Shown in pieces: positions 20,037 to 29,444 of a stretch of 64,000 bases of DNA. Each line of letters opens with the position of its first letter. The first letter of the stretch is position 1. Under the pieces are notes generated by a model. That model was not told the DNA's origin and made no database searches. It was given only the letters and a program-made list of their open reading frames with translations. Both the position numbers and the translations under genes were made by a program. Origin of the DNA: Erwinia psidii (GTDB taxonomy: Bacteria > Pseudomonadota > Gammaproteobacteria > Enterobacterales > Enterobacteriaceae). The stretch covers positions 122,550-186,549 of the forward strand of contig NZ_RHHM01000009.1 of the NCBI RefSeq assembly GCF_003846135.1, given 5' to 3'.

Positions 20037-20889
20037 CTTCTATTAACCGTTTAACCAGCGGTGCCATGATCAGTTCCATCGCCAGCCCCATTTTACCGCC
20101 CGGCACCACCAGCGTGTTGATGCGGGAAATAAACGCGCCTTTCAGCATTGTCAGCAGGTAGGGAAAATCAATATCTTCCAGCGCCTGGAAATGGATAACG
20201 ACAAAACTTTCGTCGAGAGACGGAATGGAACGCGCGGCAAAAGGATTCGAGGTATCAACGGTTGGCACGCGTTGAAAATTGAGGTGAGTACGCGAAAATT
20301 GCGGGGTAATAAAATTAATGTAATCCTCCATTGACCGCACGACAGAATCCATCACCGCCTCGCGGGAATGACCGCGTTCACCGGTATCGCGCACCAGCTT
20401 TTGAATCCACTCCAGATTGACAATCGGTACCACGCCAACCAGCAAATCAACATGCTGCGCCACATCATTTTGCGGTGTCACCACCCCACCATGCAGACCT
20501 TCATAAAACAGTACGTCGGTCGGTTCCGGTAACGGTTGCCAGGGCGTGAAGGTTCCCGGAACCTGGTTCCACGGAACGGCTTCATCAAAGGTATGCAGAT
20601 ATTTACGGGACTTGCCGCTACCGCTACAACCATATTCCCTGAAGGTATCTTCCAACAGGGAGAAATCGTTGGCTTCCGGGCCGAAGTAGCTAATATGGCG
20701 GCCCAGATCCCGTGCTTTACGGATCGCCATATCCATTTCTGGTCGGGTAAAACGATGAAAACTGTCTCCTTCCACCTCGGCTGCATGCAGGTTTAACTGC
20801 TGAAAGATCTTACGAAATGCGCGACTGGTCGTGGTGGTTCCTGCGCCACTGGAGCCGGTGACGGCAATGACCGGATGTTTTGCAGACAT
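20020..20889 (-). CDS. prkB: Phosphoribulokinase-like protein PrkB
   Basis: A 289-residue P-loop kinase-like protein with Walker A GSSGAGTTTT at residues 12-21 and the conserved EGDSFHRF, YEGLHGG and NFQRVPTVDTSNPF segments of the phosphoribulokinase family. E. coli YhfP/PrkB has the same length. No Calvin-cycle enzymes lie nearby and the physiological substrate in enterobacteria is not known, so true phosphoribulokinase activity should not be assumed. In E. coli it likewise lies between yhfA and yheU-yheT. Confidence 0.92.
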   Translation of the reverse strand: MSAKHPVIAVTGSSGAGTTTTSRAFRKIFQQLNLHAAEVEGDSFHRFTRPEMDMAIRKARDLGRHISYFGPEANDFSLLEDTFREYGCSGSGKSRKYLHTFDEAVPWNQVPGTFTPWQPLPEPTDVLFYEGLHGGVVTPQNDVAQHVDLLVGVVPIVNLEWIQKLVRDTGERGHSREAVMDSVVRSMEDYINFITPQFSRTHLNFQRVPTVDTSNPFAARSIPSLDESFVVIHFQALEDIDFPYLLTMLKGAFISRINTLVVPGGKMGLAMELIMAPLVKRLIEGKKIE

Positions 20890-21209
20890 AGACGTATTCC
20901 TTGTAAATAGAGGGATCTACCATTGTTAACACGTTTCGTTACCCGGTGTCATCACCCCGTCCGCCGACTACCGGTGGCAATATTACGCAATATCGATCCT
21001 CGTATTAACCTCCTCTTTGCCGCGATAAAAACACCCTGTCAGGAGCTGCCAGCTTGCGTGAATGACCACAAAGGAGAATATCAGCAGGTGGTGAAGTCGG
21101 CTGGTACGGTGAACATTGCCCGCCAGCCTGGCGATGTTAGTGGGAGCGTTATGGCACCGGAAAAGTGACGATAGTGAAAACAGGGGAATGGCTGGTCAGC
21201 CGGTAAAAT
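20890..21209. other. prkB-yheU intergenic region
   Basis: About 320 bases separate the prkB start from the yheU stop; both genes are on the minus strand. It should contain the prkB promoter. A plus-strand reading frame at 20923-21168 has no recognisable similarity or ribosome site and I do not believe it. I see no hairpin terminator. Confidence 0.5.
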
Positions 21210-21431
21210 TTATGTCTGGCTGAGTTGTCCACGGCGCATGATATTGACCGTTTCGTGGAGTTCAGACCATACCAGCACCGCCTCACCGTTACGTAACTGA
21301 AGATGCACATCATTGACTTTTTGCGCCAGTGAACGCTCATGTTCGCCGTAATCTGTTCCTTCCCGCAGCACAAAGGATTCAATCAGGTTATTCAGCGTTT
21401 CTGTTTCGAGATCCTGCCAGGGAATAATCAT
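21210..21431 (-). CDS. yheU: Conserved protein YheU (UPF0270)
   Basis: A 73-residue conserved protein of unknown function. Its [20 protein letters not shown] start and [15 protein letters not shown] and [10 protein letters not shown] core match E. coli YheU. The ATG at 21431 is separated by a single base from the upstream yheT stop, so the two are almost certainly co-translated, as in E. coli. Confidence 0.93.
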   Translation of the reverse strand: MIIPWQDLETETLNNLIESFVLREGTDYGEHERSLAQKVNDVHLQLRNGEAVLVWSELHETVNIMRRGQLSQT

Positions 21432-21432
21432 C

Positions 21433-22428
21433 TCAGTTGTCCAGCCAGGTTGAGAGCCATTGTGGGATCCGCTGCTCCAGCCACATTTGTGGTTTGCAGA
21501 GGGTTCCGCTGACAAATCCTACATGTCCACCATGGCGGGTCAACTGATACTCCACGCAGTCAGGTAACAGATGAGGGGCGGGGATGACTTCATTGGTCAT
21601 AAAGGGATCGTCCTGGGCATGAATGATCAACAGGGGTTTACTGACGCCCGGGAGCAATGGCATGGCGCTGCAACGTCGGTAATAGTCGGTGGCATCCTGA
21701 AAGCCATGTGCTCTGGCGGTGATGGCATCGTCAAAGCGACGCAGTGTCCTGAGCGCTTTCAGTTGTATCATATCGACCGGCAACGTGCCCGGCCAGGCGA
21801 TAAGTTTACGCGCCGCATTCTGTTTAAGCTGGTTGAGTAAATAACGCTGGTAGATACGGGAAAACCCCTGTTCCAGGCGCTGACTACAAGGCTCCAGCAT
21901 CAGCGGTGCGGACACCACCACCCCGGCATCAAGCAGGCAATCACTGCCTTGCTCACCCATCAAAAAGGCCAGCATATTGCCGCCCAGAGAAAAGCCAACG
22001 GCGGCAGTGGGTACGTGACCCCATTGCTCGCGCAGCCATTGCAGGAAAAAGGTGGCATCGCTGGTTTCACCAGAATGATAAATACGGTGCTGTCTGTTGG
22101 GTTCTCCGCTGCAACCACGAAAATGCATCACCACGCCCAGCCAACCACGCTGCTGGCACGTCTGCAACAGACCATGCGCATACGGGCTGTAAACACTGCC
22201 CTCCAGCCCGTGAAACAGTACCATGCGTGGCTTATGGCTCGCCTGCCCTGGATCTTCACTCCATGCCAGATCGACAAAATCGCTGTCGGGTAGTGTCAGA
22301 CGTTGCCAGTGGGGGGACAGGCGGATCTTGCGGCGCACCAGTCGCGGCAGGAGGGTTTGCAGATGTGGGTTACGCCATCCCGCTATGGGATGAAAATCAG
22401 TGGCGTGCTGATTTGAAATGATATTCAA
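21433..22428 (-). CDS. yheT: Alpha/beta hydrolase YheT
   Basis: A 331-residue alpha/beta hydrolase of the YheT/ABHD family. The nucleophile serine is in [11 protein letters not shown], the acid in [10 protein letters not shown] and the histidine in [30 protein letters not shown] includes the oxyanion-hole region. Members are predicted esterases or lipases, and the substrate in enterobacteria is unknown. The sequence matches E. coli YheT closely through the [10 protein letters not shown] opening. It is followed one base later by yheU. Confidence 0.93.
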   Translation of the reverse strand: MNIISNQHATDFHPIAGWRNPHLQTLLPRLVRRKIRLSPHWQRLTLPDSDFVDLAWSEDPGQASHKPRMVLFHGLEGSVYSPYAHGLLQTCQQRGWLGVVMHFRGCSGEPNRQHRIYHSGETSDATFFLQWLREQWGHVPTAAVGFSLGGNMLAFLMGEQGSDCLLDAGVVVSAPLMLEPCSQRLEQGFSRIYQRYLLNQLKQNAARKLIAWPGTLPVDMIQLKALRTLRRFDDAITARAHGFQDATDYYRRCSAMPLLPGVSKPLLIIHAQDDPFMTNEVIPAPHLLPDCVEYQLTRHGGHVGFVSGTLCKPQMWLEQRIPQWLSTWLDN

Positions 22429-22506
22429 AATGCTTGTCGGCTCCCTGTCATATTGCTAGCTTCATCAGGTTCATGTCTGATCAACTGTTAGGAGCACCTG
22501 ATTCAT

Positions 22507-23109
22507 ATGGAACTGAGTTTATTTTTGTCAATGCTGGGTTTCCTCTGGGTGGCGGCGATTACTCCAGGACCTAATAATATGTTACTCACCGCATCGGGCG
22601 CCAACTTTGGTTTTGTGCGTTCGCTGTGGCTGCTTACTGGCATCATGATCGGCATGCAGGTGATGTTGTTCATCGTGGCTTCTGGCATGGGTGGCTTAAT
22701 TCTGCTTTATCCTTCCCTTCATCTGTTTCTGAAAATCGCCGGGAGTGCCTATCTTCTCTGGCTGGCGTGGAAAATTGCCACGGCAAAATACGAGAAGCTC
22801 GACACGGGCGACGCACCAACGCGTCCAATGCCATTCTGGCAGGGTGGGCTGCTACAGTTGATCAATCCCAAAGCCTGGCTGATGGCGCTGGGTGCGGTGG
22901 CCAGCTTCAGTCTGGCGGGCGACGCATGGTGGGGTTCGGTGATGGCGATAAGCGTTGGGATGGCGCTGGTTAATTTTGTGTCCGGCGTTATCTGGCTGGC
23001 TTTTGGTTCGCTCATCGGACGTATTCTTGCCAGCCGTCGTGCCTGGGTGGTTTTTAATCTGGCAATGGGACTGCTGACGGCCGCCTGTGTATTGCTGATT
23101 TGGCACTGA
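22507..23109 (+). CDS. LysE/RhtB-family amino-acid exporter
   Basis: A 200-residue membrane protein with about six hydrophobic segments. It has the LysE/RhtB hallmark PGPNNMLLTASG near residues 21-32 and a second conserved stretch, LLQLINPKAWLMALGAV. Family members export amino acids such as cysteine, threonine or homoserine lactone; the substrate cannot be read from the sequence. AGGAGCACC lies before the ATG. It is not at this position in E. coli K-12, as far as I recall, and stands alone between yheT and yheS. Confidence 0.85.
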   Translation: MELSLFLSMLGFLWVAAITPGPNNMLLTASGANFGFVRSLWLLTGIMIGMQVMLFIVASGMGGLILLYPSLHLFLKIAGSAYLLWLAWKIATAKYEKLDTGDAPTRPMPFWQGGLLQLINPKAWLMALGAVASFSLAGDAWWGSVMAISVGMALVNFVSGVIWLAFGSLIGRILASRRAWVVFNLAMGLLTAACVLLIWH

Positions 23110-23516
23110 TCGCTGAGCTGTTTCAGAGCAACCAGTGCCCTGTGGACTGCACCCCGCGAGTGGTGTCTCCAATGCTGTGAGAAAGGGAGTGTTTTTCGCG
23201 CGCTGGTTCGGAATGTTGACGCAAAATGAGCAAGTAATAACCGATTTATCTGCCAGAACAATCTGGCTCAAAGCTGCTATGGGCCTGATGGCATTTGTAT
23301 CCGGCACTGCTTCCCGGAGATAATTGATTAAGCATCAGGAAGGTCACTTCTGTTGAAACGCGACCTTGGTAAAAGGAATTTACCCAGTCTGAACATGGTG
23401 GTGACCCTGCATATAACAATCAATATGGCGGTCATGCAGCGCGGGGGATCACAGCTGGCGGGGATTTAACCGGCGCGGGGCATGATGCGCCGCGCGGTTA
23501 TTGCTGTGAATACGGC
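23110..23516. other. Unassigned region after the LysE-family gene
   Basis: About 407 bases hold no gene that I can support. A 62-residue plus-strand frame at 23135-23323 lacks a ribosome site and similarity. Near 23474-23500 GCGCGG and CCGCGC form a GC-rich hairpin without a T run; it could end either the LysE-family gene or the convergent yheS. The stretch at 23380-23480 translates in one frame to a glycine-rich sequence with no start. It may be a gene remnant, but this is not proven. Confidence 0.4.
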
Positions 23517-25427
23517 TTACTGACTCGATGACTGGAGCAGTGTTTCTAACTGTTCCTGAGCATCCAGCCATGCCATCTCACACGCTTCCAACGCGGATTT
23601 CGCCTCGGCCTGCTGTTGCAGAGCTGTGGTGAGATCTGCCTTGCGGCTTTGATCGTAGATGGCGGTATCCGCCAGCTTTGCTTCGGCGGCGGTCAGCTGA
23701 TTGTTCAGCTTCTCCATCTGCTTTTCCAGCGTCTCAATCTGTTTGCGCAAAGGTTGCGTTTGCGTTCGCAGTTCTGCCTCGCGGCGCTTTTGATCTTTTC
23801 TGGCCTGGGCGCTGTTCAGATTGTCCGCTTTGGGTTCGGCACTGGCGATCTCCTGCTTTTGTAACTCACCCAGCCAGTGCTGATAATCTTCCAGATCGCC
23901 ATCAAACGCCTCTACCTTAGCGTCATGGACCAGATAGAGATCGTCTGTGGTGGAACGCAGCAGGTGGCGATCGTGCGATACCACCACCAGCGCGCCTTCA
24001 AAGTCGATCAGTGCTTCAGTTAACGCCTGACGCATATCGAGATCGAGATGGTTGGTCGGTTCATCAAGCAACAGCAGGTTGGGACGCTGCCAGACAATTA
24101 ACGCCAGCACCAGGCGCGCTTTTTCTCCACCGGAGAAGCGCCCGGTGTTCTCGCTTACCTTGTCGCCCTGGAAGCCAAAGCCGCCCAGGTAGTCGCGTAA
24201 CTGTTGCTCCGGCACTTTAGGGGCGAGCCGGACCAGATGTTGCAGCGGAGATTCATCTTCCCGTAAGAATTCCAGTTGATGCTGGGCGAAGTAACCAAGT
24301 CTGATACCCTTCGCCAGGCCGATATCGCCCTCCAGCGGAGCCAGTTCACCGGCCAGCAGTTTAATCAGTGTCGATTTACCCGCGCCGTTGCGGCCAAGCA
24401 GGCCGATGCGTGAACCGGGCACCAGGTTAAGCTTGATCGAGTTCAGGATGACGCGCTCACCATAGCCAGCGCTGACCTTTTCCATATTCAGCAACGGATT
24501 AGGGAGATTTTCTGGTGCGCGGAAGCTAAAAGTAAAGGGATTATCAACATGTGCAGGGGCAATCAGCTCCATGCGCTCCAGCATTTTGATGCGGCTTTGC
24601 GCCTGCTTTGCTTTACTGGCTTTTGCCTTAAAGCGATCGATGAAACTTTGCAAATGGGCAACTTTTGCCTGCTGGTTTTCATACATTGACTGTTGTTGCG
24701 CCAGCCTGGTCGCCCGCTGGATTTCGAACGAACTGTAGTTGCCGGTGTATTCGAAGATGGACTGCTGCTCAATATGCAGAATCTTATCCACAATCGGATC
24801 GAGGAAGTCGCGGTCATGGGAGATCAGGATCAGCGTGCCCTGATAGCTTTTCAGCCAGCGTTCCAGCCAGATTACCGCGTCAAGATCGAGATGGTTTGTT
24901 GGTTCATCCAGCAGGAGCAAATCTGAGCGGCAAATCAGCGCCTGTGCAAGATTGAGGCGCATCCGCCAGCCGCCGGAAAAATCGCTTACCGGGCGTTGTA
25001 ACTGCTCCTGCGAAAAGCCTAATCCGTTAAGCAAGGTGGCGGCGCGAGACGGTATGGTCCATGCCTGAATGGCATCAAGTTTGCCATGCAGCGTGGCGAT
25101 GGCATGACCGTCATCGATTTTATTGGCGTGGGCCAGAGCGGTTTCCAGCTGACGGAACTCTCGATCACCATCAATTACATAGTCAATGGCCGGAGTGGAG
25201 AGTGCCGGCGTTTCCTGATTAACCCAGGCCAGCGACCAGTTGCCGGGATAGTTCATGCTGCCGCCGTCGGCGCTTATCTCATGCTTAAGTAGCGACAGCA
25301 GTGTCGATTTGCCACAGCCATTTTTCCCCACCAGTCCGACTTTTTGTCCTGGATTTATGGTGGCGCTGGCATTATCCAGCAGTACGCGGACACCGCGCCG
25401 TATTTGTAACGAAGAGAAGACAATCAT
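23517..25427 (-). CDS. yheS: ABC-F ATPase YheS
   Basis: A 636-residue cytoplasmic ABC-F protein with two nucleotide-binding domains and no membrane segments. Walker A motifs are GKNGCGKST (near residue 34) and GRNGAGKST (near residue 347), with signatures SGGWRMR and SGGEKAR. Each domain has LLLDEPTNHLDLD, and there is a charged linker between domains plus a C-terminal coiled coil (residues about 545-630). ABC-F proteins act on the ribosomal E site to relieve stalling. YheS has been linked to rescue at particular nascent peptides, but its targets are incompletely known. It diverges from kefG. Confidence 0.95.
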   Translation of the reverse strand: MIVFSSLQIRRGVRVLLDNASATINPGQKVGLVGKNGCGKSTLLSLLKHEISADGGSMNYPGNWSLAWVNQETPALSTPAIDYVIDGDREFRQLETALAHANKIDDGHAIATLHGKLDAIQAWTIPSRAATLLNGLGFSQEQLQRPVSDFSGGWRMRLNLAQALICRSDLLLLDEPTNHLDLDAVIWLERWLKSYQGTLILISHDRDFLDPIVDKILHIEQQSIFEYTGNYSSFEIQRATRLAQQQSMYENQQAKVAHLQSFIDRFKAKASKAKQAQSRIKMLERMELIAPAHVDNPFTFSFRAPENLPNPLLNMEKVSAGYGERVILNSIKLNLVPGSRIGLLGRNGAGKSTLIKLLAGELAPLEGDIGLAKGIRLGYFAQHQLEFLREDESPLQHLVRLAPKVPEQQLRDYLGGFGFQGDKVSENTGRFSGGEKARLVLALIVWQRPNLLLLDEPTNHLDLDMRQALTEALIDFEGALVVVSHDRHLLRSTTDDLYLVHDAKVEAFDGDLEDYQHWLGELQKQEIASAEPKADNLNSAQARKDQKRREAELRTQTQPLRKQIETLEKQMEKLNNQLTAAEAKLADTAIYDQSRKADLTTALQQQAEAKSALEACEMAWLDAQEQLETLLQSSSQ

Positions 25428-25547
25428 AAGCGCCGTAATGTCAGAATATGTTAAATTAAATCATCATGATTGCTTGCGGAATTCACAAGTCCGTTGTGTC
25501 GGGCATGGTAGCGGAATTTCCCCGCGATGACGACGATTTGGAGAGGA

Positions 25548-26102
25548 ATGATGTCGCAGCCACCCAAAGTTTTGCTGCTTTACGCACATCCTGAGTCGCA
25601 GGACTCGGTTGCTAATCGGGTTTTGCTGCAACCGGCAAAGGAACTGCCAAATGTGACCGTGCACGATCTCTATGCGCACTACCCTGATTTTTTTATTGAT
25701 ATCCATTGTGAGCAGCAGCTGTTACGTGAACACGACGTCATTGTTTTTCAGCATCCACTATACACCTACAGCTGTCCCGCATTGCTGAAAGAGTGGCTGG
25801 ATCGCGTGCTGGCGCGGGGATTTGCCAGTGGTCCAAATGGCAACGTGCTGGAAGGGAAGTTCTGGCGAAGTGTGATCACCACCGGGGAGCCGGAAGCCGC
25901 CTACCATCAGGATGGTCTTAACCGATATCCCATGTCTGACATTATGCGTCCCTTCGAACTTACCGCCCAACTCTGCCGGATGCACTGGCTGACGCCGATG
26001 GTCATTTATCTGGCACGACGGCAGCCGCCGGAGGCGATGAAAAACTTTGCGCGGGCTTACGGTGACTGGCTGGCGTCTCCGCAACTGCCCGGAGGGCTTT
26101 AA
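25548..26102 (+). CDS. kefG: KefB ancillary oxidoreductase KefG
   Basis: A flavodoxin-like NAD(P)H quinone reductase-family protein of 184 residues that binds and is needed for full activity of the KefB potassium efflux system. [20 protein letters not shown] and [21 protein letters not shown] form the flavin-binding fold. Two consecutive ATGs (25548 and 25551) follow GAGAGGA. The first matches the E. coli N-terminus MMSQP, but the second is better spaced from the ribosome site. The stop codon abuts the kefB ATG without a gap. Confidence 0.94.
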   Translation: MMSQPPKVLLLYAHPESQDSVANRVLLQPAKELPNVTVHDLYAHYPDFFIDIHCEQQLLREHDVIVFQHPLYTYSCPALLKEWLDRVLARGFASGPNGNVLEGKFWRSVITTGEPEAAYHQDGLNRYPMSDIMRPFELTAQLCRMHWLTPMVIYLARRQPPEAMKNFARAYGDWLASPQLPGGL

Positions 26103-27908
26103 ATGGAAGGACAAACATTACTGACGGCAGGGGTGGTTTATCTTTTTGCTGCGGTGATCGCGGTGCCGCTGGCGGCACGGCTGGGGATCGGTGCCGTGCT
26201 GGGATACCTGCTGGCCGGTATCGCCATTGGACCGTGGGGGCTGGGCTTTATCAGTGACGTTGAAGAGATCCTGCATTTCTCTGAGCTGGGCGTGGTATTC
26301 CTGATGTTTATCATTGGGCTGGAACTGAACCCGTCCAAACTTTGGCAGCTGCGGCGCTCTATTTTTGGCGTTGGCGCCGCGCAGGTGCTTTTCAGCGCGG
26401 CGATTCTGGGTGGCCTGCTCTGGTTGACGGATTTTTCGTGGCAGGCGGCGATGATCGGTGGCCTTGGCCTGGCGATGTCCTCTACTGCACTGGCGCTTCA
26501 GCTGATGAGTGATAAAGGGATGAAGCGCAATGAGTCCGGGCAGCTTGGCTTTTCGGTATTACTGTTCCAGGATCTGGCGGTTATCCCGGCGCTGGCGCTG
26601 GTGCCCCTGCTGGCCGGAGGCGACAGCGGCCATACTGACTGGATGAAAGTTGGTATTAAGGTGCTGGCTTTTGCGGGCATGCTGGTGGGGGGGCGCTTCT
26701 TACTGCGGCCTATCTTCCGCTTTATCGCCGCTTCCGGGGTGCGTGAAGTCTTTACCGCCGCCACGTTGCTGTTGGTATTAGGGGCAGCGTTGTTTATGGA
26801 TGCTCTGGGGCTGTCAATGGCGCTTGGCACTTTTATCGCGGGTATCCTGTTGGCAGAGAGCGAGTACCGTCACGAACTGGAAGTGGCCATCGATCCCTTT
26901 AAAGGCCTGCTGCTTGGCCTGTTCTTTATCTCCGTTGGCATGGCGCTGAATCTCGGTGTGCTTTACACCCATCTCGTTGCCATTGTGGTCGGCGTTATCG
27001 TGCTGGTGGCGATCAAAGCGAGCGTGCTTTACCTGCTTTCCCGCGTTTTTGGCTTGCGTAGCTCTGAGCGACTCCAGTTTTCGGCGGTGTTAAGTCAGGG
27101 CGGCGAGTTCGCCTTTGTGCTTTTCTCTGCGGCGTCATCGGCAAAACTGTTTAAAGGCGATCAGATGCCTTTGCTGTTGGTGACGGTAACGCTGTCAATG
27201 ATGACGACGCCAGTCCTGATGCAGGTTGTCGACAGTATTCTGGCCAGGCGTTTCAACGAGGACGATTCCCAGGACGAAAAGCCGTTTGTTGAAGATGACA
27301 AGCCTGAGGTTATTGTGGTTGGCTTTGGCCGTTTCGGTCAGGTAGTGGCACGTCTGCTGATGGCTAATGAGAAGCGCATAACGGTGCTGGAACGGGATAT
27401 CAGTTCGGTCAGCCTGATGCGTAAATATGGCTATCAGGTATACTACGGCGATGCCACCGAACTGGAACTGCTCCGTGCTGCCGGAGCGGAAACGGCACGG
27501 TCGATCGTCATTACCTGCAATGGCCCGGAAGATGCGATGGAAATTGTTCATCTTTGCCAGCAACATTTTCCACATCTGCAAATCCTTGCCCGTGCGCGAG
27601 GTCGTGTGGAAGCGCATGAGCTGATTCAGGCCGGGGTGATACAGTTCTCGCGTGAAACCTTTTCAAGCGCCCTGGAGCTGGGCCGCAAAACGCTGATGAC
27701 GCTTGGTATGCATCCCCATCAGGCTTTTCGCGCACAGCAGCATTTCCGCCGCCTGGATATGCGTATGCTGCGTGAGCTGATGCCCAACCATGCAGACAGT
27801 CAGCAGATTTCACGGGTAAAAGAAGCCCGACGTGAACTGGAAGATATTTTTCAGGCAGAGATGCGCCATGAGAAGCGCCAGTTTGGTGGGTGGGATGAGT
27901 CTGAGTAG
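26103..27908 (+). CDS. kefB: Glutathione-gated potassium/proton antiporter KefB
   Basis: An inner-membrane efflux system that is held closed by glutathione and opened by glutathione adducts. It acidifies the cytoplasm and protects against electrophiles such as methylglyoxal. It has 601 residues, as in E. coli. About twelve membrane segments of the CPA2 fold occupy residues 1-380. A cytoplasmic RCK/KTN domain with the Rossmann motif [15 protein letters not shown] begins near residue 400. The [15 protein letters not shown] and [10 protein letters not shown] stretches of the transport core are intact. Co-transcribed with kefG and yheV. Confidence 0.96.
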   Translation: MEGQTLLTAGVVYLFAAVIAVPLAARLGIGAVLGYLLAGIAIGPWGLGFISDVEEILHFSELGVVFLMFIIGLELNPSKLWQLRRSIFGVGAAQVLFSAAILGGLLWLTDFSWQAAMIGGLGLAMSSTALALQLMSDKGMKRNESGQLGFSVLLFQDLAVIPALALVPLLAGGDSGHTDWMKVGIKVLAFAGMLVGGRFLLRPIFRFIAASGVREVFTAATLLLVLGAALFMDALGLSMALGTFIAGILLAESEYRHELEVAIDPFKGLLLGLFFISVGMALNLGVLYTHLVAIVVGVIVLVAIKASVLYLLSRVFGLRSSERLQFSAVLSQGGEFAFVLFSAASSAKLFKGDQMPLLLVTVTLSMMTTPVLMQVVDSILARRFNEDDSQDEKPFVEDDKPEVIVVGFGRFGQVVARLLMANEKRITVLERDISSVSLMRKYGYQVYYGDATELELLRAAGAETARSIVITCNGPEDAMEIVHLCQQHFPHLQILARARGRVEAHELIQAGVIQFSRETFSSALELGRKTLMTLGMHPHQAFRAQQHFRRLDMRMLRELMPNHADSQQISRVKEARRELEDIFQAEMRHEKRQFGGWDESE

Positions 27909-27916
27909 GAGCGGAA

Positions 27917-28111
27917 ATGCGTAAACGATTCATTGCCGGTGCAACCTGTCCGGCGTGCCAGGCAAAAGATACGCTGGCGTTATGGAAAGAGAATAATATT
28001 GAAGTGGTTGAATGCGTTACCTGTGGACATCAGATGCGGGAAGCGGATAAACATGTGCGGGATAACGTTCGGGACAGTGAACAGGTGATTGGTATTTTTC
28101 ATCCTGAGTAG
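27917..28111 (+). CDS. yheV: Zinc-ribbon protein YheV
   Basis: A 64-residue protein with two CxxC pairs (CPAC and CVTC), forming a probable zinc ribbon. A C-terminal RDSEQVIGIFHPE matches E. coli YheV (66 residues). Its function is unknown. It lies eight bases after kefB, in the same operon, as in E. coli. Confidence 0.92.
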   Translation: MRKRFIAGATCPACQAKDTLALWKENNIEVVECVTCGHQMREADKHVRDNVRDSEQVIGIFHPE

Positions 28112-28248
28112 CGCAATCGCCCGACTTTTTTTAAGCTTTACCGTACAGCGGCGTTGAAATTTATTACAATCGACGCAATTAAGAGCCCTTCAGGTTGGCC
28201 ATCTGGCCAACGCATAAGCGTTCAAGCTCTCAACGGTTAGGAGTAATC

Positions 28249-28803
28249 ATGAAAGTAGCAAAAGACCTGGTCGTCAGCCTGGCTTATCAGGTACGTACAG
28301 AGGATGGTGTGTTGGTTGATGAGTCTACGGTAAGTGCGCCGCTGGACTATCTGCACGGTCATGGTTCCCTGATTGCTGGTCTTGAAAAAGCCCTGGAAAA
28401 TCATGAAGCCGGTGACAAATTTGAAGTAAACATCGCGGCTGACGATGCGTATGGCCAATATGACGATAATCTGGTGCAACGTGTACCAAAAGACGTTTTC
28501 ATGGGCGTTGATGAATTGCAGGTGGGGATGCGTTTCCTGGCGGAAACCGATCAGGGCCAGGTCCCGGTTGAGATCACTGAAGTGGAAGATGATCATGTGG
28601 TGGTTGATGGTAATCACATGTTGGCGGGTCAGAACCTGAGTTTTAATGTTGAAGTGATGGCGATCCGTGAAGCGACGCCTGAAGAACTGGCTCACGGCCA
28701 CGTTCACGGCGAGCACGATCATCATCATGACCATGACCATGACCATGACCATGACCACGGTCAGGGTGGTTGCGGCACCGGCGGCTGTGGCTGCAATCAC
28801 TAA
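28249..28803 (+). CDS. slyD: FKBP-type prolyl isomerase and metallochaperone SlyD
   Basis: A 184-residue cytoplasmic protein with an FKBP prolyl isomerase domain, interrupted by a chaperone insert-in-flap domain (about residues 70-130). The metal-binding tail contains HGHVHGEHDHHHD, HD repeats and GGCGTGGCGC. It delivers nickel to HypB for hydrogenase maturation and assists folding. The tail is 12 residues shorter than in E. coli and is encoded partly by a perfect hexamer repeat. ATG 28249 follows TTAGGAG. It stands alone with its own terminator. Confidence 0.96.
   Translation: MKVAKDLVVSLAYQVRTEDGVLVDESTVSAPLDYLHGHGSLIAGLEKALENHEAGDKFEVNIAADDAYGQYDDNLVQRVPKDVFMGVDELQVGMRFLAETDQGQVPVEITEVEDDHVVVDGNHMLAGQNLSFNVEVMAIREATPEELAHGHVHGEHDHHHDHDHDHDHDHGQGGCGTGGCGCNH
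28726..28755 (+). repeat. CATGAC hexamer repeat in slyD
   Basis: Five perfect tandem copies of CATGAC encode His-Asp pairs in the metal-binding tail of SlyD. Because the unit is six bases, gain or loss of copies by replication slippage would change tail length without shifting the frame. Confidence 0.9.
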
Positions 28804-28827
28804 CTTCCCGCGTTGTGCTGGTTCATC

Positions 28828-28852
28828 AGGCTGCCTTCTGGTGGCCTTTTTT
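28828..28852 (+). terminator. Terminator of slyD
   Basis: AGGCTGCC pairs with GGTGGCCT around a TTCT loop, with two G-U pairs in RNA, and is followed by six Ts. It lies 24 bases past the slyD stop. Confidence 0.65.
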
Positions 28853-28941
28853 GGCCTCTCTGTTGCGCCAGTGAAAGCACCACAAACCACAGAGTTTCAG
28901 ATTAATGCCATGGATATTGCTAACGCCGTCATTCTGTTTAA

Positions 28942-29157
28942 TCAGTAGTGCGGCGGCGGCGTCTCTTCGGACTGCGAAGCGATCATTGAAGGGGCGACTG
29001 ATTGCAGTTTATCCGTCAGCAGACGCATCTGCTCACGCAGGCGTGCCATTTCCAGTTCATGGTGAATGACTGTCTGGTTAAGCGCTTCGATGGTGTGCTC
29101 CTGAAACGCCAGGCGGCTTTCCAGCATTTCCATCCGCTGTTCTAAAGCGTGCTGCAT
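28942..29157 (-). CDS. slyX: Coiled-coil protein SlyX
   Basis: A 71-residue mostly helical protein of unknown function. It is predicted to form a coiled coil ([19 protein letters not shown], then [15 protein letters not shown]) and ends in EETPPPHY, the conserved SlyX tail. The start at 29157 gives [13 protein letters not shown], matching the E. coli protein in length. It lies convergent to slyD and divergent from fkpA, as in E. coli. Confidence 0.93.
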   Translation of the reverse strand: MQHALEQRMEMLESRLAFQEHTIEALNQTVIHHELEMARLREQMRLLTDKLQSVAPSMIASQSEETPPPHY

Positions 29158-29301
29158 ATTATTTCCTCTTATGGCCGCCGGAGCGACTATTTTCGTCAAC
29201 GCTTTTTGATTCTAACGGGAAAGTTGGGGATGAAACAGGCCTGTTGACCTTAATTCAGGTCCGCACTTGAAAAACGAGTTCTGCGCCTGCATTTCAGTGA
29301 T

Positions 29302-29328
29302 GAACTTTCGTGCGGGCAGGCGGTCCTA
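29302..29328 (+). promoter_or_regulatory. Possible sigma-E promoter of fkpA
   Basis: GAACTT at 29302-29307 matches the sigma-E -35 element and is followed after 16 bases by TCCTA, a partial match to the -10 element TCTRA. E. coli fkpA belongs to the sigma-E regulon. The -10 match is weak, so the call is tentative. Confidence 0.4.
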
Positions 29329-29444
29329 GGTTACCTGACTTTCATTGAGAAATTGTGCAGTTTTCTCATGCAGTTTTACCGCTATACTACTGGCCCCGTC
29401 TGTAATGATTTCCGAGGTGAGAGGCTTCGGTTTTGGAGAAATGG

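Noticed and set aside
20020..20889. prkB as evidence of carbon fixation
   Set aside because: The same gene is present in E. coli at this locus; no RuBisCO or other Calvin-cycle genes are nearby.
20923..21168. 81-residue plus-strand frame between prkB and yheU
   Set aside because: No similarity, no ribosome site, and atypical composition.
23135..23323. 62-residue frame after the LysE-family gene
   Set aside because: No start signal or similarity; kept only as an unassigned gap.
28726..28755. Short tandem repeat considered as a CRISPR-like or regulatory repeat
   Set aside because: Six-base unit without spacers, entirely inside the slyD coding tail.
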